A stretch of 64,000 bases of DNA, taken from assembly GCF_024436395.1 (NCBI RefSeq), contig NZ_JAFMZO010000001.1, positions 1,186,181-1,250,180 on the forward strand, given 5' to 3'. Positions 37,388 to 47,025 of the stretch are shown piece after piece. Below the pieces are notes generated by a model. That model was not told the origin of the DNA. It worked only from the letters and a program-made list of their open reading frames with translations, and did no database searches. Position numbers and translations under genes: made by a program. Origin of the DNA: Paradesertivirga mongoliensis. Lineage in GTDB: Bacteria > Bacteroidota > Bacteroidia > Sphingobacteriales > Sphingobacteriaceae. Position 1 is the stretch's first letter; every line of letters starts with the position of its first letter.

Positions 37388-38362
37388 ATGGAAAGAGGAC
37401 CTATATCGAAATTTATAGAGCACAATTATCGCCACTTTAACGCAGCGGCTTTGGTTGACGCCGCAAAAGGCTACGAAACGCATTTGCTTGAGGGCGGTAA
37501 AATGATGATCACCCTTGCCGGCGCCATGAGTACTGCCGAATTGGGTATTTCTCTGGCGGAAATGATTCGTCAGGGAAAAGTGGACATCATCTCTTGTACC
37601 GGAGCCAACCTGGAAGAGGATGTGATGAACCTTGTGGCGCATTCGCATTACAAAAGGGTTCCCAATTACCGCGATTTAAGCCCCCAGGAAGAGTGGGACT
37701 TGCTCGAAAATGGTTATAACCGGGTAACAGACACTTGTATTCCTGAAGAAGAAGCTTTCAGGCGTATCCAAAAGCACATCCATAAAATCTGGAAAGATGC
37801 TGAGGACAAGGGCGAGCGTTATTTTCCTCATGAATTTATGTATAAGCTCTTGCTTAGTGGGGTGATGAAAGAGCATTATGAGATTCCGGTTGAAAACAGC
37901 TGGATGATTGCCGCAGCTGAAAGAAATCTGCCGATCATTGTTCCCGGATGGGAAGACAGTACCATGGGAAACATCTTTGCATCGTACGTTATTAAGGGCG
38001 AGCTTAAAGCCAGCACCATGAAGAGCGGTATTGAATATATGGCTTGGTTATCAGACTGGTATCAAAAGAACTGCAGTGGCAAAGGCATTGGCTTCTTCCA
38101 GATAGGAGGTGGGATTGCCGGCGATTTTCCAATCTGTGTGGTGCCAATGCTTTATCAGGACCTGGAAATGCATGAAATTCCTTTCTGGAGCTATTTCTGC
38201 CAGATTTCAGACTCTACCACTTCCTACGGGTCATATTCGGGCGCCGTTCCCAACGAAAAGATTACCTGGGGTAAGCTTGATATCCATACTCCCAAATTCA
38301 TTGTTGAGTCTGACGCGACCATTGTAGCGCCACTTATTTTTGCCTGGATTTTAAAACAGTAA
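37388..38362 (+). CDS. Deoxyhypusine-synthase-family protein (possible homospermidine synthase)
   Basis: NAD-dependent enzyme of 324 residues. The fold family is eukaryotic/archaeal deoxyhypusine synthase, which moves the butylamine group of spermidine. Seen: STAELGISLAEMIRQGKVDIISCTGANLEED (segments), NRVTDTCIPEEEAF, the glycine-rich GGGIAGDFPICVV, and the catalytic lysine region KITWGKLD with Lys296. Bacteria have no eIF5A, so members there are thought to make polyamines such as homospermidine or to act on another lysine or amine. The frame is intact and the active lysine is kept, so it is probably active. Confidence 0.88.
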   Translation: MERGPISKFIEHNYRHFNAAALVDAAKGYETHLLEGGKMMITLAGAMSTAELGISLAEMIRQGKVDIISCTGANLEEDVMNLVAHSHYKRVPNYRDLSPQEEWDLLENGYNRVTDTCIPEEEAFRRIQKHIHKIWKDAEDKGERYFPHEFMYKLLLSGVMKEHYEIPVENSWMIAAAERNLPIIVPGWEDSTMGNIFASYVIKGELKASTMKSGIEYMAWLSDWYQKNCSGKGIGFFQIGGGIAGDFPICVVPMLYQDLEMHEIPFWSYFCQISDSTTSYGSYSGAVPNEKITWGKLDIHTPKFIVESDATIVAPLIFAWILKQ

Positions 38363-38480
38363 GTTTGGTTTGCAATAGCATAAACTGTATTACAACGAAT
38401 GACCTGTATCATTATATACACAACTCTGATCAAAAATCAAAAAAGTGTTTAAACGGACATTCGACATTTTCTTTTCAAAC

Positions 38481-38511
38481 CGCCTCAGAAAAAATTCTGG
38501 GGCGTTTTTTT
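38481..38511 (+). terminator. Rho-independent terminator upstream of the act operon
   Basis: CGCCTCAGAA (38481-38490), loop AAAA, TTCTGGGGCG (38495-38504), followed by seven T (38505-38511). One T-G wobble in the stem. It lies about 120 bases after the deoxyhypusine-synthase-like gene and separates it from the respiratory operon. Confidence 0.88.
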
Positions 38512-38579
38512 AATAATTTAGAATGATTATAAATTAGTATTATAGGTCATTGCAGTGTCATGCATCGACTAATTAATTA

Positions 38580-38587
38580 TACTTTTG
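38580..38587 (+). promoter_or_regulatory. Probable promoter of the act respiratory operon
   Basis: TACTTTTG fits TAnnTTTG, 72 bases before the actA start, and downstream of the terminator at 38481. The best TTG is at 38550-38552, giving a spacing of 27 bases, which is longer than usual, so only the -7 box is well supported. The leader contains no obvious riboswitch or hairpin. Confidence 0.4.
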
Positions 38588-38659
38588 TCCTCCGAAAATG
38601 TTGGGGGAATCTCATTCAGCTTTCGTATACATATCAAATTTTAAAGAGTAAAATATAAT

Positions 38660-40021
38660 ATGAGGAGCATCTCATTGTTTTTTAGAAGTGTTGCAAAATC
38701 ATTATTCCTAGTATCTTCTTTAAGTATCGGTATCCATGCTTATGCACAAAATAACACGGACGCCAATGCTGCTGCGGGGCAGGCTACATCAGGATCGGCA
38801 GCTGCCGGAGCGCCTGTAGTTGCAGCTGCTACAGCAGGAGATGCAGGTGCTGGCGGAGCTATTTTCAAACAGAAATGTACCAGCTGTCATGCTATTGACC
38901 GTGCGGTGGTTGGTCCCGCATTGAAGGGTATTTCAGAGCGCCGCGACAGGGAATGGCTGACTAAGTGGATAAAGAACTCGCAGGCATTAATTGCTTCCGG
39001 CGATCCGGAAGCTGTTAAGCTGTTTAACGAGTATAACAAGTTAGTGATGACTCCATTCCCCGAGTTGTCTGATGATGATATCAGCAATATCCTTGCTTTT
39101 ATCGACGCAGAAGCAAATAAGCCAGCCGAAGCGGCAGGTGGAGCTGGAACCGCTGAAGGAGGTGCCGAAGGTGGTTCTGAACAAGGTGTCAGCGATTGGA
39201 TGTTAGGCGGGATAATTGTCCTTGTTCTGGTAGCTTTATTTGTAATCCTTGTTTTAAACCGGGTAATCAAAACCCTGGAGCGCCTCTTGCTTCAAAAACA
39301 AGGTGTAGTGGTAGAGGAAGTTGAATCTGAGAGCACCGCTGTGCGTTTCAGAAGATTGGCTAAAAACAAGAAGTTTGTTGGTTTTGCAGTATTGCTTCTT
39401 GTCATCTTCCTTGGTTCTGTAGGATGGAAAGCGATGTGGGAAACTGGTGTTCACCAGGGATACCAGCCCGAGCAGCCAATTAAGTATTCTCACGAGTTAC
39501 ACGCCGGCACATTAAAGATCGATTGTCAGTATTGCCACTTTGGCGCTTACAAATCTAAAAATGCCTCTATTCCTTCGGCCAACGTTTGTATGAACTGCCA
39601 TAACTATGTTACCGCAAGCGATAAATACAATGGCGAAACTTCTCCGGAAATAGCTAAAATATATAAGGCTTTAGATTACGATCCTCAGTCTAAAACTTAT
39701 GGAGACAATCCAAAACCAATTCAATGGATTAGAATTCACAACCTTCCTGATTTGGCTTATTTCAATCACTCCCAGCACGTAACGGTTGCTGGAATTAAAT
39801 GCCAGGAGTGTCATGGTCCTATTCAGGGCATGAAGGAAGTTTATCAATATGCGCCACTTACGATGAAATGGTGTATCAACTGCCACAAAACAAAAGATGT
39901 GAATTATAAAGGAAATGCTTACTACGATAAGATAGTAGCTGTTCACGATCAATTGAAAAAAGGTGTTCAGGTAACTCCTGCTATCCTGGGCGGTATCGAA
40001 TGCGGTAAATGCCATTATTAA
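38660..40021 (+). CDS. actA: Alternative complex III subunit A, multiheme cytochrome c with an added N-terminal mono-heme domain
   Basis: Periplasmic membrane-anchored cytochrome of 453 residues in alternative complex III, which oxidises quinol and passes electrons on to cytochrome c or the oxidase. After a signal peptide and an Ala/Gly-rich stretch, a mono-heme domain (CTSCH, about residue 73) is followed by a first helix (VLVALFVILVLNR) and a second (FVGFAVLLLVIFLGSV). The pentaheme part carries CQYCH (about 288), CMNCH (about 310), CQECH (about 381), CINCH (about 405) and CGKCH (about 449). Six hemes in all. The Ala-rich linkers are simple sequence. It heads the actABCDEF operon. Confidence 0.93.
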   Translation: MRSISLFFRSVAKSLFLVSSLSIGIHAYAQNNTDANAAAGQATSGSAAAGAPVVAAATAGDAGAGGAIFKQKCTSCHAIDRAVVGPALKGISERRDREWLTKWIKNSQALIASGDPEAVKLFNEYNKLVMTPFPELSDDDISNILAFIDAEANKPAEAAGGAGTAEGGAEGGSEQGVSDWMLGGIIVLVLVALFVILVLNRVIKTLERLLLQKQGVVVEEVESESTAVRFRRLAKNKKFVGFAVLLLVIFLGSVGWKAMWETGVHQGYQPEQPIKYSHELHAGTLKIDCQYCHFGAYKSKNASIPSANVCMNCHNYVTASDKYNGETSPEIAKIYKALDYDPQSKTYGDNPKPIQWIRIHNLPDLAYFNHSQHVTVAGIKCQECHGPIQGMKEVYQYAPLTMKWCINCHKTKDVNYKGNAYYDKIVAVHDQLKKGVQVTPAILGGIECGKCHY

Positions 40022-40065
40022 TAATTTTATAAAAAGAACTTAGCACAACAGTTTATATAGCTTAA

Positions 40066-43000
40066 ATGGAAAGCAATAAAAAATACTGGAAAGGTTTAGA
40101 AGAGCTGAAAACAACTCCCGAGTTTGTGGAGAATAACAAAGGCGAATTTGCCGAGTCGTTGCCAATAGAAGAAATATTAAGTGATGCGGGCTTAAAAGCT
40201 CCAACTCCACGTCGTGATTTCTTAAAAGCGATGGGTTTCGGTTTAGGTGCTGTTACTCTTGCAGCTTGTCAGAAAGCTCCTGTTCATAAATCAATTCCTT
40301 ATTTAATTAAACCTGAAGAGGTTACTCCCGGCGTAGCTAACTACTATGTATCAAGCTACAAAGGCCATGGTATATTAGTTAAAACCCGCGAAGGCCGTCC
40401 CATAAAATTGGAAGGAAATCCTGCGTGTATCCTAGGCGAAGGTCGTCTTGATGCCGTTACTCAGGCTTCAATTCTCGATTTGTATGATGTATCTAAACTA
40501 AAAGACCCCAAGTTAGATGGTAAGGACGCTACCTGGGCTTCGGTTGATACTTTCGTTAAAGGTGAATTGAATAAGATCCAGGCTGGCGGAAAAAAGATCA
40601 GAATCGTTTCATCGACAGTAAACAGTCCGTCTACAAATAAAGTAATCGCAGATTTTGTAGCAAAATATCCTAATACAAGACATGTTCAGGTTGATGCTGT
40701 TTCTTACAGCGGAATTCTTGGAGCAAACCAGGCTAGCTTCGGCAGGGCGGTTTTACCTCATTATCATTTCGACAGAGCTGATGTTATTGTGAGTTTCGGT
40801 GCAGACTTCCTGGGTACCTGGATCTCTCCGCTAGAATTTAACCGTCAATACGTTGTTAACCGTAACCTGGCGTCTTTAAAAAATAAAAAAATGTCGCGCC
40901 ATGTTCAGTTTGAGGCTGGAATGAGCATGACAGGTACAAATGCCGACGTTCGTGTGGCATTGAAGCCGTCTGAAGAAGGACTTGCATTGTTAAACCTTTA
41001 CGCAGTTCTTGGCGGCGGCGGCTCAGCTCCTAAATTATCCAATGCAAAGGCTGCAACAGCTTTAGGATTGGTTGCCAAAGAGCTTCTTGCAGCAAAAGGC
41101 AGAGCTTTAGTGGTAAGTGGATCTAACGATATCGCTACTCAAACTATTGTTAATAATATCAATACCTTATTAGGTAGCTATGGTACAACCATTGATATTA
41201 CTAATCCTTCATACCAGTATTTAGGTAATGACGCTGACTTCGTAACTCTTATAGCTGAAATGCAGCGAGGTGAGGTTGACGGAATCTTCTTCCTGGACAG
41301 CAACCCTGCGTATAATTCAGTACTTCCGAAGGAATTTGCTGAGGGGTTATATAAAGTAAAACTTAAAGTTTCTTTTTCAGAGCGTCTTGACGAAACTGCT
41401 GCATTATGTAATGTGATTGCTCCGGTTCCACATTTCTTAGAAACGTGGGGAGATGCAAACGCGGTTGCCGGATACTATACTATTGTTCAGCCAACTATCA
41501 ATCCGGTTCACAACACCCGTCAGGCCGAGCAAAGCTTATTAATCTGGTCTGATAACGCAATCAAGAACTATTATCAGTATGTAAAAAATAACTGGGAAAC
41601 CAGTATACTTCCCGGCGCAGGCCTAAGCTGGAAGCAGTTATTGCAAACCGGTGTTGTAAATTCTGGCGCTGGTGCCAATGCTCCGGCCGCAGCAAGCAAT
41701 GCTGCTCCTGCGGTTAACGCCGGAAATGCTGCTCAGGCAATCCTTGCCGCTTCTGCTGCTCTGGCAAAAGGAGGCGAAAGCGTTACCGAGCTTACCATCT
41801 ATGAATCAGTAGGCTTACGCGATGGTTCATATGCAAATAATGCATGGTTACAGGAGCTACCTGACCCGGTTTCTAAGGTAACATGGGACAATTATGTTGC
41901 CTTAAACCCTAAATATGCAGATAAGTTAGGTGTTACGGAGTTCGATTTAGTTGAAGTAAAGGCAGATAATTATTCGGTTGTTCTTCCGGTTCTTTACCAA
42001 CCGGGACAAGCCATCGGAACCGCGTCTATCGCAGTTGGTTATGGCCGCACCAAAGCAGGTAAAGTTGGGGATGAAGTAGGTAAAAATGCCTATCCTTTCC
42101 TTAAGCTTCAGAATGGTTCGTTACAAAACGCTGTTGCGGTAACAATTTCTGCAGCAGGAGGTAAACGCGAGCTCGCTCAGACACAAACACACCACTCCTA
42201 CGAAGGACGGAATATCATCCGCGAAACAACTTTCAATAAATACGTTCAGGATCCTCATTCAGGAACCGGAAAGCACGGAGAGCATCCAACATACGATCTT
42301 TGGCCTGAGCATAAGCAAATAGGACACAGCTGGGTAATGGCTATCGACTTAAATGCTTGTACTGGTTGTGGCGCATGTGTGGTTGCTTGTAATGTAGAGA
42401 ATAACATTCCTGTTGTAGGTCGTGATGAGGTTATCAAACGTCGCGAAATGCACTGGATCCGTATTGACCGTTATTACAGCTTCCAGGATGATCAGGGTGC
42501 CAGTCTTACCAAAGAAGACCAAATTGGTGATCTTGCAGAGGGCGATAGTACGCTTGAAGACGTGACAGTGATCAATCAGCCAATGTTATGTCAGCATTGC
42601 GATCACGCACCATGTGAAACGGTTTGTCCGGTTATTGCTACCATGCACTCTTCAGATGGTCTTAATCACATGGCTTATAATCGTTGTGTAGGTACACGTT
42701 ATTGTGCGAACAACTGTCCGTATAAAGTGCGTCGCTTCAACTGGTTTAACTACTGGAACGATTCACGTTTCGATAACTACATGAATAATGAATTTACACA
42801 GTTAGTTCTTAATCCTGATGTTACTACACGTTCACGTGGGGTAATGGAGAAATGTACGATGTGTATTCAACGTATCCAGGGTGGAAAACTACAGGCTAAG
42901 ATTGAGAAACGTCCTTTAAGAGACCTTGAGATCCAAACTGCTTGTCAGCAGACCTGCCCAACTAATGCTATTATTTTCGGAGACAGGTTTGATCCAAACT

Positions 43001-43122
43001 CGGCAGTAAGCAAAGCATTGGGTAATGAGCGCACATACTATGTGCTAGAAGAACTGAATGTTCAGCCAGGAATCGGATATCAAACAAAAGTTAGAAATAC
43101 AACGGAAGCACAACAAGCTTAA
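40066..43122 (+). CDS. actB: Alternative complex III subunit B, molybdopterin-fold plus iron-sulfur protein
   Basis: Large periplasmic subunit of 1018 residues. The Tat signal is internal (RRDFLKAMGFGLGAV near residue 48) and ends in a lipobox-like LAACQK. About residues 70-700 are the molybdopterin-oxidoreductase fold without evident cofactor ligands, as in other alternative complex III. An Ala-rich spacer sits at about 540-570. About 750-1010 is the ferredoxin part: CTGCGACVVAC, CQHCDHAPCETVC, CVGTRYCANNCP, and CTMC...CQQTC. These fit three [4Fe-4S] and one [3Fe-4S] cluster. It is 44 bases after actA. Confidence 0.95.
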   Translation: MESNKKYWKGLEELKTTPEFVENNKGEFAESLPIEEILSDAGLKAPTPRRDFLKAMGFGLGAVTLAACQKAPVHKSIPYLIKPEEVTPGVANYYVSSYKGHGILVKTREGRPIKLEGNPACILGEGRLDAVTQASILDLYDVSKLKDPKLDGKDATWASVDTFVKGELNKIQAGGKKIRIVSSTVNSPSTNKVIADFVAKYPNTRHVQVDAVSYSGILGANQASFGRAVLPHYHFDRADVIVSFGADFLGTWISPLEFNRQYVVNRNLASLKNKKMSRHVQFEAGMSMTGTNADVRVALKPSEEGLALLNLYAVLGGGGSAPKLSNAKAATALGLVAKELLAAKGRALVVSGSNDIATQTIVNNINTLLGSYGTTIDITNPSYQYLGNDADFVTLIAEMQRGEVDGIFFLDSNPAYNSVLPKEFAEGLYKVKLKVSFSERLDETAALCNVIAPVPHFLETWGDANAVAGYYTIVQPTINPVHNTRQAEQSLLIWSDNAIKNYYQYVKNNWETSILPGAGLSWKQLLQTGVVNSGAGANAPAAASNAAPAVNAGNAAQAILAASAALAKGGESVTELTIYESVGLRDGSYANNAWLQELPDPVSKVTWDNYVALNPKYADKLGVTEFDLVEVKADNYSVVLPVLYQPGQAIGTASIAVGYGRTKAGKVGDEVGKNAYPFLKLQNGSLQNAVAVTISAAGGKRELAQTQTHHSYEGRNIIRETTFNKYVQDPHSGTGKHGEHPTYDLWPEHKQIGHSWVMAIDLNACTGCGACVVACNVENNIPVVGRDEVIKRREMHWIRIDRYYSFQDDQGASLTKEDQIGDLAEGDSTLEDVTVINQPMLCQHCDHAPCETVCPVIATMHSSDGLNHMAYNRCVGTRYCANNCPYKVRRFNWFNYWNDSRFDNYMNNEFTQLVLNPDVTTRSRGVMEKCTMCIQRIQGGKLQAKIEKRPLRDLEIQTACQQTCPTNAIIFGDRFDPNSAVSKALGNERTYYVLEELNVQPGIGYQTKVRNTTEAQQA

Positions 43123-43151
43123 TTGATTAATATTAAGAGTTTTACAAGATT

Positions 43152-44615
43152 ATGTCAGCACATAACGAATCAATATTAAGAGAGCCATTAATCACGGGTG
43201 AGAATATAACCTATTCTAAGATCACCGATGATGTATTGGTTCCGGTTGAAAATAAGCCCAATAAAGCCTGGTGGATAGGATTTACCGTTGCAGCTTTATT
43301 CGCACTTTTATGGGTGGTATCAGTAGGGTATACATTTTATGTAGGTATTGGTGCTTGGGGATTAAATAAAACAGTAGGTTGGGCATGGGACATCACCGGT
43401 TTCGTATGGTGGGTTGGTATCGGTCACGCCGGAACGCTTATTTCTGCGGTACTTTTGCTGTTCCGTCAAAACTGGCGTAACTCCATTAACAGGTCTGCGG
43501 AGGCGATGACAATTTTCGCGGTTATCTGTGCAGCAACCTATGTTGTGTCTCACATGGGGCGTCCATGGTTGGCATACTGGCCGTTACCGCTTCCGAATCA
43601 GTTTGGTTCGCTGTGGGTTAACTTTAACTCACCACTTGTTTGGGACGTATTTGCAATTTCAACTTACTTCTCGGTATCCCTTGTTTTCTGGTATACCGGC
43701 TTATTACCTGATATCGCTACTATCCGTGATAGAGCTGCAGGAGTTCGTAAGAAAATTTATACTATCCTTTCTTTCGGATGGGCTGGATCGGTTAAAAACT
43801 GGCAGCGTTTTGAAGCAGTCTCTTTAATTCTGGCTGGTATCTCTACTCCGCTGGTACTTTCGGTACACACCATTGTATCTATGGACTTTGCAACATCACT
43901 TGAACCGGGATGGCACACTACCATTTTCCCTCCCTACTTCGTTGCAGGAGCGATTTTCTCTGGTTTCGCCATGGTACAAACGCTTTTGCTGGTGGTAAGA
44001 AAAGTAATGAACTTCGAGAACTACATCACCATGTTCCATATCGAGTCGATGAACAAGATCATCATCGTTACGGGTTCTATAGTGGGTGTAGCCTATTTGA
44101 CTGAGTTATTCATTGCCTGGTATTCTGGTGTAGAATACGAGCAGTATGCATTCTTAAACCGTGTTAGTGGTCCATACTGGTGGGCTTACTGGAGTATGAT
44201 GACCTGTAACGTGATATCTCCGCAGCTTTTCTGGTTCAAGAAGATACGTACAAGTATTACGGCATCATGGATTTTATCCATTGTGGTAAATATCGGTATG
44301 TGGTTTGAGCGTTTCGTAATTATCGTTACTTCTCTTCACCGCGATTATCTGCCATCAAGCTGGGTAATGTTTTATCCGTCGATAGTGGATGTTTGCGTCT
44401 TCCTCGGTTCTATCGGGTTATTCTTCACATTGTTCTTGTTATTCTTAAGAGTATTGCCTGCTATCGCCATAGCGGAGGTGAAATTGTTACTGAAGAGTGC
44501 TAGTGACCAGGTGAAACAAAAACAGATTGCTGAAGGACATGTGAAGAAGGAAGAGGGCGAGGCGTACCAGGAATCATTAACAAAATACGATAGTGTAGAT
44601 TACCTAAAGGTTTAA
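43152..44615 (+). CDS. actC: Alternative complex III subunit C, NrfD-like quinol-oxidising membrane protein
   Basis: Inner-membrane subunit of 487 residues with about ten helices, NrfD/PsrC family, expected to hold the quinol site and part of the proton path. Helix 1 starts after a 45-residue cytosolic part (WWIGFTVAALFALLWVVSVGY). The conserved segment VGIGHAGTLISAVLLLFRQ and SHMGRPWLAYW are characteristic. It follows actB by 29 bases and actD by only 2 bases, so all are cotranscribed. It is paired with actF, the second NrfD-like subunit. Confidence 0.95.
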   Translation: MSAHNESILREPLITGENITYSKITDDVLVPVENKPNKAWWIGFTVAALFALLWVVSVGYTFYVGIGAWGLNKTVGWAWDITGFVWWVGIGHAGTLISAVLLLFRQNWRNSINRSAEAMTIFAVICAATYVVSHMGRPWLAYWPLPLPNQFGSLWVNFNSPLVWDVFAISTYFSVSLVFWYTGLLPDIATIRDRAAGVRKKIYTILSFGWAGSVKNWQRFEAVSLILAGISTPLVLSVHTIVSMDFATSLEPGWHTTIFPPYFVAGAIFSGFAMVQTLLLVVRKVMNFENYITMFHIESMNKIIIVTGSIVGVAYLTELFIAWYSGVEYEQYAFLNRVSGPYWWAYWSMMTCNVISPQLFWFKKIRTSITASWILSIVVNIGMWFERFVIIVTSLHRDYLPSSWVMFYPSIVDVCVFLGSIGLFFTLFLLFLRVLPAIAIAEVKLLLKSASDQVKQKQIAEGHVKKEEGEAYQESLTKYDSVDYLKV

Positions 44616-44617
44616 CA

Positions 44618-45154
44618 ATGAGCAACACGAAATATATTTTAGGTCATTTTGCAGATCCTGATGATATGATGCACGGGATTGAAAAACTGCAGGAAAATAA
44701 TATCAGCATCTATGATGCATACACGCCGATGCCGATACACGGTATCGAGGCAAAATTGGGTTATAAGCGGTCGCGTTTGCCGATCGCCGCATTCTGCTTC
44801 GGAATTACCGGAACATGCGCAGGGTTCTCTATGATTTATTATATGCTGGTTTACGACTGGCCGATGAACATAGGTGGTAAGCCGGCTTTCGCAATGCCAA
44901 ACTTTGTTCCAATTTGTTTTGAGCTTACAGTATTGTTCGCCGCTTTCGGAATGATGGCTTGTTTTATGTATGCGAACCATTTCTTCCCGGGACGCGCTCC
45001 GAGGGTAATGGATTTGAGAGCCAGTAATGATAGGTTTGTTCTTGCTATTGATGCAAAAACAAATCCATATCCTGAGAAAATTGTCGATTTATTAAATGAA
45101 GCCGGTGCAGTAGAAATACTTCACAACGAAAGGAAATATGTTAGTTATGAATAA
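44618..45154 (+). CDS. actD: Alternative complex III subunit D (DUF3341)
   Basis: Membrane subunit of 178 residues. The N-terminal segment KYILGHFADPDDMMHGIEKL is the family's opening. Two helices (LPIAAFCFGITGTCAGFSMI, FELTVLFAAFGMMACFMY) anchor it, and the C-terminus ends AVEILHNERKYVSYE. Structural studies of alternative complex III place it on the cytosolic side next to ActC/ActF. It overlaps actE by 8 to 17 bases, depending on the start chosen there. Confidence 0.93.
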   Translation: MSNTKYILGHFADPDDMMHGIEKLQENNISIYDAYTPMPIHGIEAKLGYKRSRLPIAAFCFGITGTCAGFSMIYYMLVYDWPMNIGGKPAFAMPNFVPICFELTVLFAAFGMMACFMYANHFFPGRAPRVMDLRASNDRFVLAIDAKTNPYPEKIVDLLNEAGAVEILHNERKYVSYE

Positions 45155-45734
45155 GCTTAGGATCTTAAGTCTGACTTTTTTAACTGTTGCATCTGCTGCC
45201 ATTATTTCGGCCTGCGGAGATAGCAAAAGCCAGGGATGGGAGTATGCCCGTAATATGTACGATCCTATTGCTTACAATCCGGATCAGCCAAATAAGAATT
45301 TTTCGAACCAACAAACAGCACAGTTGCCACCCGACGGAACAACACCTGTGGGTTACGACAGAGTAGTTGAAGAATATCCTAATACACTTGAGGGATATAA
45401 TGCAGCAGGGGCAAGTTTGACAAACCCGGTACCTCGTACTCCGGCTTCTTTGAAAGAAGGTAAAGCATTGTACAAGAATATGTGTGCACATTGCCATGGG
45501 GCTACCGGAAATGGTGACGGCAGCGTCGTTACTGTAGGAAAGTTTCCTCCTCCTCCGTCATACTCAACCGGTAATTCATCCCGGGGCGGTGCCATGAGTG
45601 CATTAACAGATGGAAAGATTTTCCATACCATTACCTACGGTGTAAACCTTATGGGCCCTCATCGTACACAACTGTCTCCTACAGAGCGATGGAAAATCGT
45701 AATGTATGTTCATGAATTGCAAAAAGCTCAATAG
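45147..45734 (+). CDS. actE: Alternative complex III subunit E, mono-heme cytochrome c lipoprotein
   Basis: Lipoprotein cytochrome of 195 residues. ATG 45147 is preferred over ATG 45138 because it gives a normal signal with lipobox IISACGDS. The heme motif is CAHCH (NMCAHCHGATGNGDG), and axial Met is probably in VNLMGPHRTQL. It probably is the electron exit of the complex toward the oxidase or a soluble cytochrome. Proline-rich stretch FPPPPSYSTGN follows. It overlaps the end of actD. Confidence 0.93.
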   Translation: MNKLRILSLTFLTVASAAIISACGDSKSQGWEYARNMYDPIAYNPDQPNKNFSNQQTAQLPPDGTTPVGYDRVVEEYPNTLEGYNAAGASLTNPVPRTPASLKEGKALYKNMCAHCHGATGNGDGSVVTVGKFPPPPSYSTGNSSRGGAMSALTDGKIFHTITYGVNLMGPHRTQLSPTERWKIVMYVHELQKAQ

Positions 45735-45753
45735 TTAAAGTTTTAGCCAAAAA

Positions 45754-46989
45754 ATGGGAACTCACAATCATACAACACATAATTTCAACGAACAATTCGA
45801 ATTCTCGGGTAAAGCTAAAACCTGGAGTTTGGTTGCTATGCTCATTGGTATAGTAGCAATTGCGTATGGATTCTTAATCGATTCTTCCGAGCATCATTCT
45901 GAACGTACCTTTGCAAACCTACTTTTAATGGGATACTATTTTACTTGTATCTGCGCAGCTGGAGCTTTCTTTTTGGCTCTTCAGTTCGTCGCTCAGGCAG
46001 GTTGGTCGGCTGGTTTACTTCGTATACCGCAGGCTTTTGCAAAAGTTTTGCCGGTTGCTGCTTTTATCCTGATCCTGATCATCATCGCGGGTCTGTTCAG
46101 TCACAATTTATATCACCATTGGCATCTGGAAGGAATATCTGATGAGAAACATGCAAACTTTGATCCCATCGTAGCAGAAAAATCTAGTTTCTTGAATGCG
46201 CCATTTTTCCTGCTGCGTCAGGTAGTGTTTTTATCTATATACAGCATCTTCGCAGTATTACTTACCAGGTATTCAAATGCAGAAGACAAATTAGGGGGAT
46301 TAGCGAATTATAACAAAAGCATCAAAGTAGCTACTATATTTCTGGTGATCTTTGGATTTACACAACCCATCTGGTCATTTGATACCATTATGTCTATCGA
46401 GGCTCACTGGTTCTCAACCATGTTCGGATGGTACAACTTTGCGGCTCTTTGGGTGAGTGGCTTATGCGCTATTACTTTAACCATTATCCTGTTAAAGAAA
46501 TCAGGACATCTTACCTGGGTTAACGAAAATCACTTACATGATCTTGGTAAGTTCATCTTCGCGTTCTCTATCTTCTGGACTTACGTATGGTTCTCTCAGT
46601 TTTTATTGATCTGGTACGCAAACATCCCTGAAGAAACGGTTTACTTCTACAAAAGATGGGAAGATGAGTACAAGTTCTGGTTCTGGTTAAATATCGTGAT
46701 CAACTTCCTTGCGCCAGTTCTGATTTTAATGACCAGAGATGCAAAGCGTCAGACAAATACACTGATGTTCGTTTGTATCCTGTTACTATGCGGACACTGG
46801 TTGGATTATTACATGATGATTATGCCTGGAAGCCTGGAAGAGCATCGCGATTTTGGAATCACGGAAATAGGAATAGCGATTGGTTTTGTAGGATTGTTTA
46901 CATTTTTGATGTTAACTAAACTTGCCAGCAAGCCTTTAGTGCCTCAAAACCACCCATTGTTAGAAGAGAGTTTACATCACCAGATTTAA
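45754..46989 (+). CDS. actF: Alternative complex III subunit F, NrfD-like membrane protein
   Basis: Second NrfD-like subunit, 411 residues and about ten helices (WSLVAMLIGIVAIAYGFLID, LLMGYYFTCICAAGAFFLAL, and others). It pairs with ActC and likely gives the second proton half-channel. Characteristic segments are FNEQFEFSGKAKTWS and WSFDTIMSIEAHWFSTMFGWY. It lies 19 bases after actE and 36 bases before the oxidase subunit II gene, showing that quinol oxidation and oxygen reduction are in one transcription unit. Confidence 0.93.
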   Translation: MGTHNHTTHNFNEQFEFSGKAKTWSLVAMLIGIVAIAYGFLIDSSEHHSERTFANLLLMGYYFTCICAAGAFFLALQFVAQAGWSAGLLRIPQAFAKVLPVAAFILILIIIAGLFSHNLYHHWHLEGISDEKHANFDPIVAEKSSFLNAPFFLLRQVVFLSIYSIFAVLLTRYSNAEDKLGGLANYNKSIKVATIFLVIFGFTQPIWSFDTIMSIEAHWFSTMFGWYNFAALWVSGLCAITLTIILLKKSGHLTWVNENHLHDLGKFIFAFSIFWTYVWFSQFLLIWYANIPEETVYFYKRWEDEYKFWFWLNIVINFLAPVLILMTRDAKRQTNTLMFVCILLLCGHWLDYYMMIMPGSLEEHRDFGITEIGIAIGFVGLFTFLMLTKLASKPLVPQNHPLLEESLHHQI

Positions 46990-47025
46990 GGTTGAGGTAT
47001 ATATTAACGAATTGCAGATAAGAAA

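Noticed and set aside
41640..41770. Ala-rich stretch in actB taken for a repeat or insertion
   Set aside because: It is in frame with varied codons and fits a flexible linker between the molybdopterin-fold and iron-sulfur parts.
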